NCBI RefSeq assembly: GCF_016785945.1
Contig: NZ_JAEMEF010000001.1
Span: 1-64,000 of the forward strand
Source of the DNA: Olleya sediminilitoris
GTDB lineage: Bacteria; Bacteroidota; Bacteroidia; Flavobacteriales; Flavobacteriaceae
DNA length: 64,000 nucleotides
Direction of reading: 5' to 3'
This document shows positions 33,424-43,000 of the stretch, one piece after another; within the stretch, counting starts at the first letter, position 1; every line of letters begins with the position of its first letter. The position numbers and the translations under genes were made by a program. The notes beneath the pieces are model-generated. The model had not been told where the DNA came from. It worked only from the letters and a program-made list of their open reading frames with translations, and did not search any database.

Positions 33424-34152
33424 TTAATTGGATTTAAATAAACTTTTAAGTTTCATACTAATAACACCAAAAATAGCTTCAGATATAATACTAGAACTAA
33501 GTTTGGATTCTCCTTTGGTTCTATCTGTAAAAATCACAGGTACTTCGACTATTTTAAACTTTTTAAGATTGGCTTTAAATTTCATTTCTATTTGAAACGC
33601 ATAGCCTACAAATTTTATTTGATTTAGATCAAGCTGCTCCAACACCTGTCTTTTATAACATATAAATCCAGCAGTAGCGTCCCTAACCTTCATACCTGTT
33701 ACAAATCTTACATACATTGATGCTCCATAGGATAAAATAACACGTCCTAAAGGCCAGTTTACAACATTAACTCCTTTGACGTATCTAGAACCAATTGCCA
33801 CATCTGCTTTACCATAATAACAGGCATCATACAAATGTATTAAATCCTTTGGGTTGTGCGAAAAATCTGCATCCATTTCAAAAATAAATTGATACTTTTT
33901 TTTCAAAGCCCATCTAAAACCATGGATATATGCAGTCCCTAAGCCTGATTTTTTTTGTCTAACCTCAAGTGATAACCGATCAGGGAATTCTATTTGTAAA
34001 TCTTTTACTTTTTGAGCTGTATTATCAGGAGAATTGTCATCAACTACCAATACATCAAATGCCTTTGGAAGTGCAAAAACTGCTCTAATAATAGCTTCTA
34101 TATTCTCAATTTCGTTGTATGTTGGTATAATTACAACAGCGTCTTGCATCAA
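33424..34152 (-). CDS. Polyprenol-phosphate mannosyltransferase-like GT2
   Basis: 242 residues, GT-A family 2 of the DPM1 type. Nucleotide-sugar and metal motifs are VVDDNSPDNTA (residues 36-46) and MDADFSHNP near 94-102; the lipid-acceptor side carries GSRYVKG. Such enzymes load mannose or glucose onto polyprenyl phosphate. There is no membrane tail, unlike longer bacterial homologues. First gene of the operon with dihydroorotase and DUF4296. A start one codon later (second Met) is equally likely. Confidence 0.88.
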   Translation of the reverse strand: MMQDAVVIIPTYNEIENIEAIIRAVFALPKAFDVLVVDDNSPDNTAQKVKDLQIEFPDRLSLEVRQKKSGLGTAYIHGFRWALKKKYQFIFEMDADFSHNPKDLIHLYDACYYGKADVAIGSRYVKGVNVVNWPLGRVILSYGASMYVRFVTGMKVRDATAGFICYKRQVLEQLDLNQIKFVGYAFQIEMKFKANLKKFKIVEVPVIFTDRTKGESKLSSSIISEAIFGVISMKLKSLFKSN

Positions 34153-34257
34153 TACTATTTAAAATTTAGGCAAATGTACATTTTTATAAATTTACTTAAT
34201 TATAAAAATTCCTTAATTATTGGACGTTTTCCTATTTAAAAATAATAATTTTGGCAC

Positions 34258-34896
34258 ATGCTAAGAGTCGTAAATACATATGATATATTAACGTTAACCT
34301 TAATAGGTTGCCTACTTTTAGTAACCTTAAGCAAGGTACTTTTTACTAAACGATTTGTAGATTTTTCGAAACTATTATTTAGTTCTAGATATACTAACCA
34401 CTTTGCAAAAGAACAACGTTTTGTAGATGTGTTTGAAGCTTTACTTTTTTTAAACTTTAGCCTAAATATAGGATTACTACTCTATATTATTTTAAATTAT
34501 TACAATACTATCCAGCAAATAGACCTTTTTAAATATAGTTTATTTATTGCTCTATTTTTAATAGTTAAAGTTTTATTTGAGAAAGTAATAGCCACGCTAT
34601 TAAATATAGACACTTTGATTGAGACCTATGTATTTCAAAAACTTACTTATCGTAATTTTAGTGGTTTACTTCTTATACCCATTAACACCCTATTAATATA
34701 TAGTGTATTACCAAATCCAACTATTTTACTAGTAGTTATAATAGTCTTATTTATAATACTAACTATAGGTGTTACACAGTTTATAAAAACTAATCTTAAT
34801 TTATTTAAAAAGAACTTGTTTTATTTTATTTTGTATCTTTGCACACTTGAAATTGCACCTTACATTGTTATATACCAATTTATAACATATTATTAG
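34258..34896 (+). CDS. DUF4271 integral membrane protein
   Basis: 212 residues with about six hydrophobic segments and a basic loop after the first (LFTKRFVDFSKLLFSSRYTNHF), matching DUF4271, a flavobacterial inner-membrane family. It precedes hemD with a 23-base gap, a pairing I recall as common. A consensus promoter for hemD lies inside its 3' end at 34834-34841. Function unknown. Confidence 0.82.
   Translation: MLRVVNTYDILTLTLIGCLLLVTLSKVLFTKRFVDFSKLLFSSRYTNHFAKEQRFVDVFEALLFLNFSLNIGLLLYIILNYYNTIQQIDLFKYSLFIALFLIVKVLFEKVIATLLNIDTLIETYVFQKLTYRNFSGLLLIPINTLLIYSVLPNPTILLVVIIVLFIILTIGVTQFIKTNLNLFKKNLFYFILYLCTLEIAPYIVIYQFITYY
34834..34841 (+). promoter_or_regulatory. -7 box for hemD inside the DUF4271 gene
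   Basis: TATCTTTG, full consensus, in the last 63 bases of the DUF4271 coding region and 79 bases upstream of hemD. TTG at 34816-34818 is only 15 bases away, shorter than usual. Confidence 0.55.
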
Positions 34897-34919
34897 GTCC
34901 AAATTAAACGAAACAACAT

Positions 34920-35669
34920 ATGAAAGTGAAAACAATTTTAGTCTCCCAACCAGAACCTAAAATAGAAAATTCGCCTTATTTTGACCTTTCCGAAAAACAG
35001 AAAGTTAAAATAGACTTTAGACCTTTTATCCACGTAGAAGGAGTTTCCTCAAAAGACATTAGACACCAAAAAGTAGATTTAAAAAATTATACTGCTATTA
35101 TCTTAACAAGCAGAAATGCTGTTGATCACTTTTTTAGAGTTGCAGAAGAAATGCGCTTTAAAGTGCCAGATTCGATGAAATATTTTTGCCAGTCAGAAGC
35201 AGTTGCTTTTTATTTACAAAAATATGTCGTTTACAGAAAACGTAAAATCTATGTTGGTAAACGTAATTTTGCCGATTTATCACCTTTAATCAAAAAGTAT
35301 AAAGACGAGACTTTTTTATTACCAACCACAGACAAACTTAAACCTGAAGTACCTGAAATTTTAAATGGTTTAAAGATTAACTGGAAAGAAGCTGTATTTT
35401 ACAAAACAGTAATCAGTGATTTATCTGATTTAGAAAATGTAACTTATGACATTTTAGTGTTTTTTAGTCCAAGTGGTATTGAGTCTTTGTTCCATAACTT
35501 TCCGGAGTTTAAGCAAAACGATACTAGAATAGCTGTATTTGGTAACACAACCATTAAAGCTGTTGAAGCTAAAGGCTTACGTGTAGATATAGCTGCACCA
35601 ACACCTGAAACACCATCTATGACTATGGCACTTCAAAAATACATTGACAAAGCTAATAAAGGAAAATAA
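34920..35669 (+). CDS. hemD: Uroporphyrinogen-III synthase
   Basis: 249 residues of the HemD fold: two alpha/beta domains joined by beta strands. N-terminal KTILVSQPEPK, the segment AIILTSRNAVDHFF near residues 59-72, and FFSPSGIESLF near 181-191 are characteristic. The enzyme closes hydroxymethylbilane to uroporphyrinogen III in haem synthesis. HemD is poorly conserved, so the call rests on these patches, length and flavobacterial context after DUF4271. Ends at a strong terminator. Confidence 0.88.
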   Translation: MKVKTILVSQPEPKIENSPYFDLSEKQKVKIDFRPFIHVEGVSSKDIRHQKVDLKNYTAIILTSRNAVDHFFRVAEEMRFKVPDSMKYFCQSEAVAFYLQKYVVYRKRKIYVGKRNFADLSPLIKKYKDETFLLPTTDKLKPEVPEILNGLKINWKEAVFYKTVISDLSDLENVTYDILVFFSPSGIESLFHNFPEFKQNDTRIAVFGNTTIKAVEAKGLRVDIAAPTPETPSMTMALQKYIDKANKGK

Positions 35670-35691
35670 AATCCTTTTTGTTATTATAAAA

Positions 35692-35728
35692 TAAAAGCGC
35701 CAATTGAAAATTTCAATTGGCGCTTTTT
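35692..35728. terminator. Bidirectional terminator between hemD and pckA
   Basis: AAAAGCGCCAATTGAAA and TTTCAATTGGCGCTTTTT form a stem of at least 16 pairs with A and T tracts on either side. The genes converge here. Confidence 0.92.
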
Positions 35729-35747
35729 ATTAACACTATATTTATTA

Positions 35748-37364
35748 TTACTCAGCGTAACGTTGTGGTCCACCACGTCTAATTTCTTCGCTTGCATAAG
35801 ATTCAAACTGTTGGAAATTTTCTCTAAATGCATTAGACAATTTAAAAGCTGTATCGTAATAAGCTTTATCATTATTCCAAGTTGCTCTTGGACTTAATAA
35901 TTCTGATGGTACTCCAGGACAACTTCTAGGTTGTGCCACACCAAAAACAGAATGGATATGGTAGTCTTTATAATTATACAATCCTAAATCACCATTAAGT
36001 ACAGCACTAATCATAGCTCTTGTGTACTTTAACTTGATTCGGCTTCCTACTCCGTAAGAACCTCCTGTCCAACCTGTATTGATAAGCCAAACATTAACAT
36101 TAGCATCTTTCATTTTTTTACTTAACATCTCAGCATATTTAGTGGGATGTAAAGGCATAAATGGTGCACCAAAACAAGCAGAAAAACTAGGCACAGGCTC
36201 AGTAATACCTGCTTCAGTTCCTGCTACTTTAGCAGTATAACCAGATATAAAATGGTAAGCAGCTTGAGATGGAGTTAATTTAGATATTGGAGGTAAAACA
36301 CCAAAAGCATCTGCTGTTAAAAAGAAAATGTTTTTAGGGTTTTCTCCAATAGATGGTTTTTTAATGTTTTCTATATGGTGTATTGGGTAACTTACACGTG
36401 TATTTTGCGTAATAGAAGTATCTTCAAAATCCACTTCACCAGCATCATTCATGATAACATTTTCAAGAATTGCTCCTTTTTTAATAGCACCAAAAATTTC
36501 TGGTTCTTGCTCACCTGATAAGTTAATTACTTTAGCGTAACAACCACCTTCAAAGTTAAACACTGTGTTTTCTGCAGTCCAACCATGCTCATCGTCTCCA
36601 ATTAAGCTTCTATCTGGATCTGTAGATAGGGTTGTTTTTCCTGTTCCTGATAAACCAAAGAAAATAGCAGTATCACCATCTTTACCAACATTGGCACTAC
36701 AGTGCATTGGTAATGTGTTTTTAAATACTGGTAAAATAAAGTTTAATGCCGAAAAGATTCCTTTTTTAATTTCTCCAGTATAACCTGTTCCACCAATTAA
36801 AGCAATTTTTCTTGTAAAATCAAGAATAGCAAAGTTATGTTGACGTGTACCATCTACTTCTGGATCAGCCATAAAACCTGGTGCATTTACTATTGTCCAT
36901 TCCGGATCAAAGTTTTCTAACTCAGCATTAGTTGGTCTTAAAAACATGTTGTAAGCAAACATGTTACTCCATGGATACTCATTTATTACACGTATGTTTA
37001 ATTTATAGTTTTCGTCTGCACAAGCATAACTATCTCTTACAAAAACCTCTTTTTCAGACAAGTAATTTGTTACTTTATCGTACAGTTTTTGAAATTTATC
37101 AGCATCAAAAGCAATGTTGATATTTCCCCACCACACTTTATCTTCAGTAATACTATCTTTTACTATAAATCGGTCCATTGGAGAACGTCCTGTAAACTCG
37201 CCTGTATTTACAGCTAAAGCTCCAGATGACGATTCTTTACCTTGACCTTTTTCTAAAGTAATATCATGAAGTTGCTCTGGTGATAATTGATATTTTACTT
37301 GGGCATTTTTGATTCCGTATTGTTCCAACGAAATCGTTTTCGTAAATTGGGTATGGTCTACCAT
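35748..37364 (-). CDS. pckA: Phosphoenolpyruvate carboxykinase (ATP)
   Basis: 538 residues, ATP-dependent PEPCK converting oxaloacetate to phosphoenolpyruvate in gluconeogenesis. Substrate segment FTGRSPMDRF lies near residues 54-63, the kinase-1a P-loop is FFGLSGTGKTTLS, the metal/kinase-2 motif GDDEHGW follows, and the adenine region includes NTGWTGGSYGVGSRI. I start it at 37364 (MVDHTQF); a longer frame from 37424 would translate the promoter. Promoter boxes are at 37389-37421. Confidence 0.96.
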   Translation of the reverse strand: MVDHTQFTKTISLEQYGIKNAQVKYQLSPEQLHDITLEKGQGKESSSGALAVNTGEFTGRSPMDRFIVKDSITEDKVWWGNINIAFDADKFQKLYDKVTNYLSEKEVFVRDSYACADENYKLNIRVINEYPWSNMFAYNMFLRPTNAELENFDPEWTIVNAPGFMADPEVDGTRQHNFAILDFTRKIALIGGTGYTGEIKKGIFSALNFILPVFKNTLPMHCSANVGKDGDTAIFFGLSGTGKTTLSTDPDRSLIGDDEHGWTAENTVFNFEGGCYAKVINLSGEQEPEIFGAIKKGAILENVIMNDAGEVDFEDTSITQNTRVSYPIHHIENIKKPSIGENPKNIFFLTADAFGVLPPISKLTPSQAAYHFISGYTAKVAGTEAGITEPVPSFSACFGAPFMPLHPTKYAEMLSKKMKDANVNVWLINTGWTGGSYGVGSRIKLKYTRAMISAVLNGDLGLYNYKDYHIHSVFGVAQPRSCPGVPSELLSPRATWNNDKAYYDTAFKLSNAFRENFQQFESYASEEIRRGGPQRYAE

Positions 37365-37388
37365 AATTTGTTTGTGTTGTTTATGATG

Positions 37389-37421
37389 CAAAGTTAAAAT
37401 TAATAAGATACAAACGCCAAA
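37389..37421 (-). promoter_or_regulatory. Promoter of pckA
   Basis: On the minus strand TTTG (37418-37421), 21 bases, then TAACTTTG (37389-37396), matching the Bacteroidota consensus. It lies 25 bases before the chosen start and thereby decides it. Confidence 0.75.
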
Positions 37422-37427
37422 CAAATA

Positions 37428-37820
37428 CTAATTATTCTGTTTAATCTTTAAAAAGTTGATTATCAATACTACCCAAGACCCTAATAAAAACAAGCCTCCA
37501 ATAGGTGTTACAAAGCCTATCGATTTAAAATTAAAAGCGGTTAATGTATTAGTCGCTAATCCATAAATCGAGCCAGAGAACAACACAACACCTATTAAAA
37601 CCAAATAAAATATTAAATTTTTAGTTTGTTTATTAAGTAATTGTAGTCCACCAACAATTAAAAGTAATATAGCATGGTACATTTGATAACGTACTCCAGT
37701 TTCAAAAGTTGCTACAGCTTCTGCAGACACTAAAGCTTTTAAACCGTGTGCTCCAAAAGCTCCAAAAGCAACACTTAAAAACCCCAAAATACTTCCTAAA
37801 ATTAATAATCGCTTATTCAT
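37428..37820 (-). CDS. DUF423 small membrane protein (YgdD-like)
   Basis: 130 residues with four hydrophobic segments. The N-terminal signature GAFGAHGLKALV (about residues 20-31) and FETGVRYQMYHAILLL match DUF423. Inner-membrane protein of unknown function. It lies just upstream of pckA, which has its own promoter starting at the DUF423 stop. Its start diverges from the saccharopine-dehydrogenase-like gene. Confidence 0.88.
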   Translation of the reverse strand: MNKRLLILGSILGFLSVAFGAFGAHGLKALVSAEAVATFETGVRYQMYHAILLLIVGGLQLLNKQTKNLIFYLVLIGVVLFSGSIYGLATNTLTAFNFKSIGFVTPIGGLFLLGSWVVLIINFLKIKQNN

Positions 37821-37897
37821 ATAATTATTTTTTTTGGGATAAAACCCAATTAAATTTTTCTAAATTCGTAAACCAAATATACTCAACAAAACTCATT

Positions 37898-39262
37898 ATG
37901 AGACACATTTTAGTCATAGGATCCGGAAAATCTACCGCATATTTAATACAATATTTATTAGACAAATCTACGTCAGAAAAACTTCATATAACAGTAGGTG
38001 ACATCAATATAGATAATGCAAAAGCAATGATTGAAAATCATAAAAATGCTACCGCTATAACACTAGATGTTTTTGATCAAAAATCTAGACAAGAGGCTGT
38101 AAAAAATGCAGACATTGTTGTTTCAATGCTTCCTGCTCGTTTTCATATAGAAGTTGCAAAAGACTGTATCACTTTCAAAAAAAACATGGTTACAGCATCT
38201 TATGTTAGTAATGAAATGCAAGCATTAGATCAAGATGCAAAAGACAACGGATTAGTATTCATGAACGAAATTGGTGTAGATCCTGGTTTGGACCATATGA
38301 GTGCGATGCAAGTCATTGACTCTATTCGTGACAAAGGCGGAAAAATTATTTTATTCGAATCCTTTACTGGTGGTCTAGTCGCACCAGAAAGTGACACCAA
38401 TTTATGGAATTATAAATTCACTTGGAACCCAAGAAACGTAGTCACAGCAGGACAAGGTGGAGCAGCAAAATTCTTACAAGAAAGCACCTTTAAATACATA
38501 CCATATAACAGGTTATTTAGACGTACCGAGTTTTTAGATGTAGAAAATTACGGTCGTTTTGAAGCTTATGCTAATCGCGACTCCCTTAAATATCAAAGCG
38601 TTTACGGTTTAAATGATATTAAAACCCTATACAGAGGGACCATGCGTCGCGTAGGGTTTTCTAGAGCTTGGCAAGTCTTTGTAGCGCTTGGAATGACTGA
38701 TGATAGTTACACTATAGACGACAGCAAAAACATGAGTTATCGTGACTTTGTTAATGCCTTTTTACCATACAGTCCAACAGATTCTGTAGAGCTTAAATTT
38801 AGACATGCCCTAAAAATAGACCAAGATGATATTATTTGGGACAAATTTGTAGAGTTAGATCTATTTAGCAAAACAAAAATGGTGACATTAGACAAAGCCA
38901 CACCAGCACAAATACTACAAAAAATATTACTTGACAGTTGGACATTAAAGCCTACAGATAAAGACATGATCGTAATGTACCATAAGTTTGGATATGAACT
39001 AAATGGAGAAAAACATCAAATAGATTCTACAATGGTAACCTTAGGGCAAGACCAAACCTATACTGCTATGGCAAAAACCGTTGGACTACCAGTAGCAATA
39101 GCAACTTTAGCTATTTTAAACAAAACCATAACAACACCAGGTGTACAAATACCAATTACCAAAGAAGTATACACACCAATCCTAAAAGAATTGGAAGAAT
39201 ATGGTATCACATTTAAAGAAAAACATGTACCATACCTTGGCTACAACCCTTTAAATATTTAA
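37898..39262 (+). CDS. Saccharopine dehydrogenase family protein (LYS9-like)
   Basis: 454 residues. N-terminal Rossmann motif HILVIGSGKSTAYLI, then EIGVDPGLDHMSAM near residues 125-138, FESFTGGLVAPESD and the C-terminal saccharopine-dehydrogenase domain (about 125-440). The closest relatives I recall are saccharopine reductase/LYS9-type enzymes that act in lysine metabolism. The start at 37898 (MRHILVIG) is preferred; the frame is open 63 codons further upstream, but that stretch overlaps DUF423 on the other strand and has no family similarity. An Lrp-type regulator follows, separated by repeat C, which is consistent with amino-acid control. Confidence 0.85.
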   Translation: MRHILVIGSGKSTAYLIQYLLDKSTSEKLHITVGDINIDNAKAMIENHKNATAITLDVFDQKSRQEAVKNADIVVSMLPARFHIEVAKDCITFKKNMVTASYVSNEMQALDQDAKDNGLVFMNEIGVDPGLDHMSAMQVIDSIRDKGGKIILFESFTGGLVAPESDTNLWNYKFTWNPRNVVTAGQGGAAKFLQESTFKYIPYNRLFRRTEFLDVENYGRFEAYANRDSLKYQSVYGLNDIKTLYRGTMRRVGFSRAWQVFVALGMTDDSYTIDDSKNMSYRDFVNAFLPYSPTDSVELKFRHALKIDQDDIIWDKFVELDLFSKTKMVTLDKATPAQILQKILLDSWTLKPTDKDMIVMYHKFGYELNGEKHQIDSTMVTLGQDQTYTAMAKTVGLPVAIATLAILNKTITTPGVQIPITKEVYTPILKELEEYGITFKEKHVPYLGYNPLNI

Positions 39263-39267
39263 TATTT

Positions 39268-39393
39268 GGGTGTTACCACATAAATTGTTCAAAGCTTTTA
39301 AAGTGCTTTGAACAATTTACTTAGGTCAGGCTATCCGTTATATCTTTTTTGTTTTTAATGACAAAAAAGGATGCCACTTCTATCCTTAACACA
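39268..39393 (-). repeat. Dispersed structured repeat, copy C
   Basis: On the minus strand it begins TGTGTTAAGGATAG and ends GGTAACACCC. The paired ends are GTGTTA/TAACAC, where copies A and B have GCGTTA/TAACGC, so both partners changed together. The first hairpin is CTTTTTTGT/ACAAAAAAG. After GGATAGCCTGACC comes a 14-base perfect stem (39282-39295 with 39305-39318). It fills the space between the saccharopine-dehydrogenase-like stop and the Lrp gene, and its long stem could end the upstream transcript. Confidence 0.88.
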
Positions 39394-39479
39394 ATAACAT
39401 TAGGGACATTACTCAAATTTAAGTTTCAGTTTAAAACATAATGATTAACTTTAAGTTTTAAATTACAACAATCCTACAA

Positions 39480-39950
39480 TTGAAAACTACAAACAACAAC
39501 ATAACCATAGACGGTATTGACAAAAAAATACTTCGTGCATTAATGCAAGATGCACGTACGCCTGTTTTAGAAATAGCAAGACAAGTCGGTATCTCTGGAG
39601 CAGCAATACACCAACGACTTAGAAAATTAGAAAAATCTAAACTAATAGCAGGTTCTAAATTTGTAATCAATCCAAAGGTATTAGGTTATACGACTATGGC
39701 ATTTGTGGGAATCTATCTTGACAAAGCTATTAGTAATCCAGATGCGGTAAAACAACTAAAAAAAATACCTGAAGTTTTAGAATGCCACTATACCACTGGA
39801 AATTGGAGTATTTTAATAAAAATATTGTGTATGGATAACGAGCATTTAATGCATTTATTAAATAACGATATACAATCTATATCAGGAGTTTCAAGAACAG
39901 AGACATTTATATCTCTAGACCAACAAATAGAACGCCAAATTAAAATTTAG
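39480..39950 (+). CDS. Lrp/AsnC-family transcriptional regulator
   Basis: 156 residues. N-terminal winged helix-turn-helix (about 11-60) with LDKKI-like start GIDKKILRALMQDARTPVLE and recognition region GISGAAIHQRLRKLE. The C-terminal RAM domain, which binds amino-acid effectors, runs from about residue 66. The frame begins with TTG at 39480; no ATG lies before the HTH, so TTG is probably the real start codon. Its neighbour is a saccharopine-dehydrogenase-like gene on the same strand, suggesting control of lysine or related amino-acid metabolism. Confidence 0.9.
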   Translation: MKTTNNNITIDGIDKKILRALMQDARTPVLEIARQVGISGAAIHQRLRKLEKSKLIAGSKFVINPKVLGYTTMAFVGIYLDKAISNPDAVKQLKKIPEVLECHYTTGNWSILIKILCMDNEHLMHLLNNDIQSISGVSRTETFISLDQQIERQIKI

Positions 39951-39994
39951 CACTCCTTTTTTTAAACATTGAAAAGGTATATTTAAAAAAAAGT

Positions 39995-40027
39995 AAAAGC
40001 GGGAATTTTATAAAAATTCCCGCTTTT
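39995..40027. terminator. Bidirectional terminator
   Basis: A 15-base perfect stem (AAAAGCGGGAATTTT with AAAATTCCCGCTTTT) around three bases between the convergent Lrp gene and the large repeat-protein gene. Confidence 0.9.
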
Positions 40028-40048
40028 GTTATAACTAGTTTTTAAAAC

Positions 40049-43000
40049 TTACTTTCTTATAATTAGCTTTTTAGCAGATATATTTGAATCGCCTAAAACT
40101 TTAACAAGATATAGACCATCACTTAAGTTTCCAATATAAATAGTCTTTTCTACATTAGCATTTACTTTAAATACTTTTACCGTTTGACCTAATAAATTAA
40201 CAATTTCAAAAGTATCACCAATAGGAGATTTAATATTTACATTATTGTTACTAGGGTTTGGATACATAGCAAATTTAGGTTTACTTTCAAACGTTTCAAT
40301 ATCTAATGAAGAAATTGTAACACAAATCGATTCAACCATACAACTTCCTGAAGTAATCACCACTTTATAATCACCATTTACAGAAGGTGTATAACTTTGA
40401 TTAGTCTCTCCTGTCAATAAAGTATTTGGGCATTCATACCATTGGTAAGTTGCACCAGATTCATTGGCTGTTAAAACAACACCAACCTGTGATACTGTGT
40501 CATCCACTTCAATCACTTCCACATCATCACTAGCTGTATTTGTACAACCATTTGCATTGGTAAAGGTATACGTTATTGTATGAGTTCCTACGCCTGCTAC
40601 GGAAGGATCAAAGGAATACGTCATTCCGTTACCATCGTCTGTAACTCCTGATCCTGAATACACACCTCCTGTTGCTGTTCCGCTTCCTAAACCAGATTGT
40701 ACTCCTGCATCAATACATACATCCGAAGGTGCTGTAAAAGTTACTGTTGGTAAAGCGAATACTTCTATTGTGTCACTAGCTGTATTTGTACAACCATTTG
40801 CATTTGTAAAAGTGTAAGTAATAGTATGAGTTCCTACGCCTGCTACGGAAGGATCAAAGGAATACGTCATTCCGTTACCATCGTCTGTAACTCCTGATCC
40901 TGAATATACACCTCCTGTTGCTGTTCCGCTTCCTAAACCAGATTGTACTCCTGCATCAATACATACATCCGAAGGTGCTGTAAAAGCTACTGTTGGTAAA
41001 GCGAATACTTCTATAGCGTCACTAGCAAAATTAGAACAACCATTTGCGTTTGTAAAGGTGTAAGTAATAGTATGAGTTCCTACGCCTGCTACCGCAGGAT
41101 CAAAGGAATACGTCATTCCGTTTCCATCGTCTGTAACTCCTGATCCTGAATATACACCTCCTGTTGCTGTTCCGCTTCCTAAACCTGACTGAATTCCTGC
41201 ATCAATACATACATCCGAAGGAGCTGTAAAAGTTACTGTTGGTAAAGCGAATACTTCTATTGTGTCACTTGCTGAATTAGAACAACCATTTGCATTGGTA
41301 AAGGTGTAAGTAATAGTATGTGTTCCTACACCTGCTACCGCAGGATCAAAGGAATACGTCATTCCGTTACCATCGTCTGTAACTCCTGATCCTGAATACA
41401 CACCTCCTGTTGCTGTTCCGCTTCCTAAACCAGATTGTACTCCTGCATCAATACATACATCCGAAGATGCTGTAAAAGTTACTGTTGGTAAAGCGAATAC
41501 TTCTATATCGTCACTTGCTGTATTTGTACAACCATTTGCATTGGTAAAGGTATACGTTATTGTATGAGTTCCTACGCCTGCTACGGAAGGATCAAAGGAA
41601 TACGTCATTCCGTTACCATCGTCTGTAACTCCTGATCCTGAATACACACCTCCTGTTACTGTTCCGCTTCCTAAACCAGATTGTACTCCTGCATCAATAC
41701 ATACATCCGAAGATGCTGTAAAAGTTACTGTTGGTAAAGCGAATACTTCTATTGTGTCACTAGCTGTATTTGTACAACCATTTGCATTGGTAAAGGTGTA
41801 AGTAATAGTATGAGTTCCTACGCCTGCTACGGAAGGATCAAAGGAATACGTCATTCCGTTACCATCGTCTGTAACTCCTGATCCTGAATATACACCTCCT
41901 GTTGCTGTTCCGCTTCCTAAACCAGATTGAATTCCTGCATCTATACATAAATCCGAAGGTGCTGTAAAAGTTACTGTTGGTAAAGCGAATACTTCTATTG
42001 TGTCACTAGCTGTATTTGTACAACCATTTCCATTTGTAAAGGTGTAAGTAATAGTATGAATTCCTACGCCTGATACTGAAGGATCAAAGGAATACGTCAT
42101 TCCGTTACCATCGTCTGTAACTCCTAATCCCGAATATACACCTCCTGTTGCTGTTCCGCTTCCTAAACCAGATTGTACTCCTGCATCAATACATACATCC
42201 GAAGATGCTGTAAAAGTTACTATTGGTAAAGCGAATACTTCTATAGTATCACTAGCAGAATTAGAACAACCATTTGCATTTGTAAAGGTGTAAGTAATAG
42301 TATGTGTTCCTACGCCTGCTACCGCAGGATCAAAGGAATACGTCATTCCGTTACCATCGTCTGTAACTCCTGATCCTGAATATACACCTCCTGTTGCTGT
42401 TCCGCTTCCTAAACCTGACTGAATTCCTGCATCTATACATACATCCGAAGGTGCTGTAAAAGTTACTGTTGGTAAAGCGAATATTTCTATATCGTCACTT
42501 GCTGAATTAGAACAACCATTTGCGTTTGTAAAGGTGTAAGTAATAGTATGAGTTCCTACACCTGCTACGGAAGGATCAAAGGAATACGTCATTCCGTTAC
42601 CATCGTCTGTAACTCCTGATCCTGAATATACACCTCCTGTTGCTGTTCCGCTTCCTAAACCTGACTGAATTCCTGCATCTATACATAAATCCGAAGGTGC
42701 TGTAAAAGTTACTGTTGGCAAAGCCTCTATAGTAACACTAACTGTTTCAGTCCCATAACAAAATCCAGGTGATTTATACTGCACAGTATATGTATTGGGT
42801 GTTGAAGCTGAAACATCAATAGTACCAGTATTAGTATTTATAGACAATCCTCCTGAAGATGAAAAAGAACCTCCAGAAACTCCTGTGATAGTAGGTGTTG
42901 GGTCTGAACCATCAACACAATATGCTGAAGCATCATAACTAAAAGAAGCATCCTCGATAGGTGTTGTCGTTATAGTAATGCTCCCACAGGATCCTGGTGT

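Noticed and set aside
37709-37897. N-terminal extension of the saccharopine-dehydrogenase-like gene
   Set aside because: The extra 63 codons lie opposite DUF423 and its leader and have no family similarity; the Rossmann motif begins directly at the Met at 37898.
40511-42724. Noncoding tandem repeat or satellite
   Set aside because: The repeat period of 246 is a multiple of three, all units are in frame, and substitutions are compatible with protein conservation.
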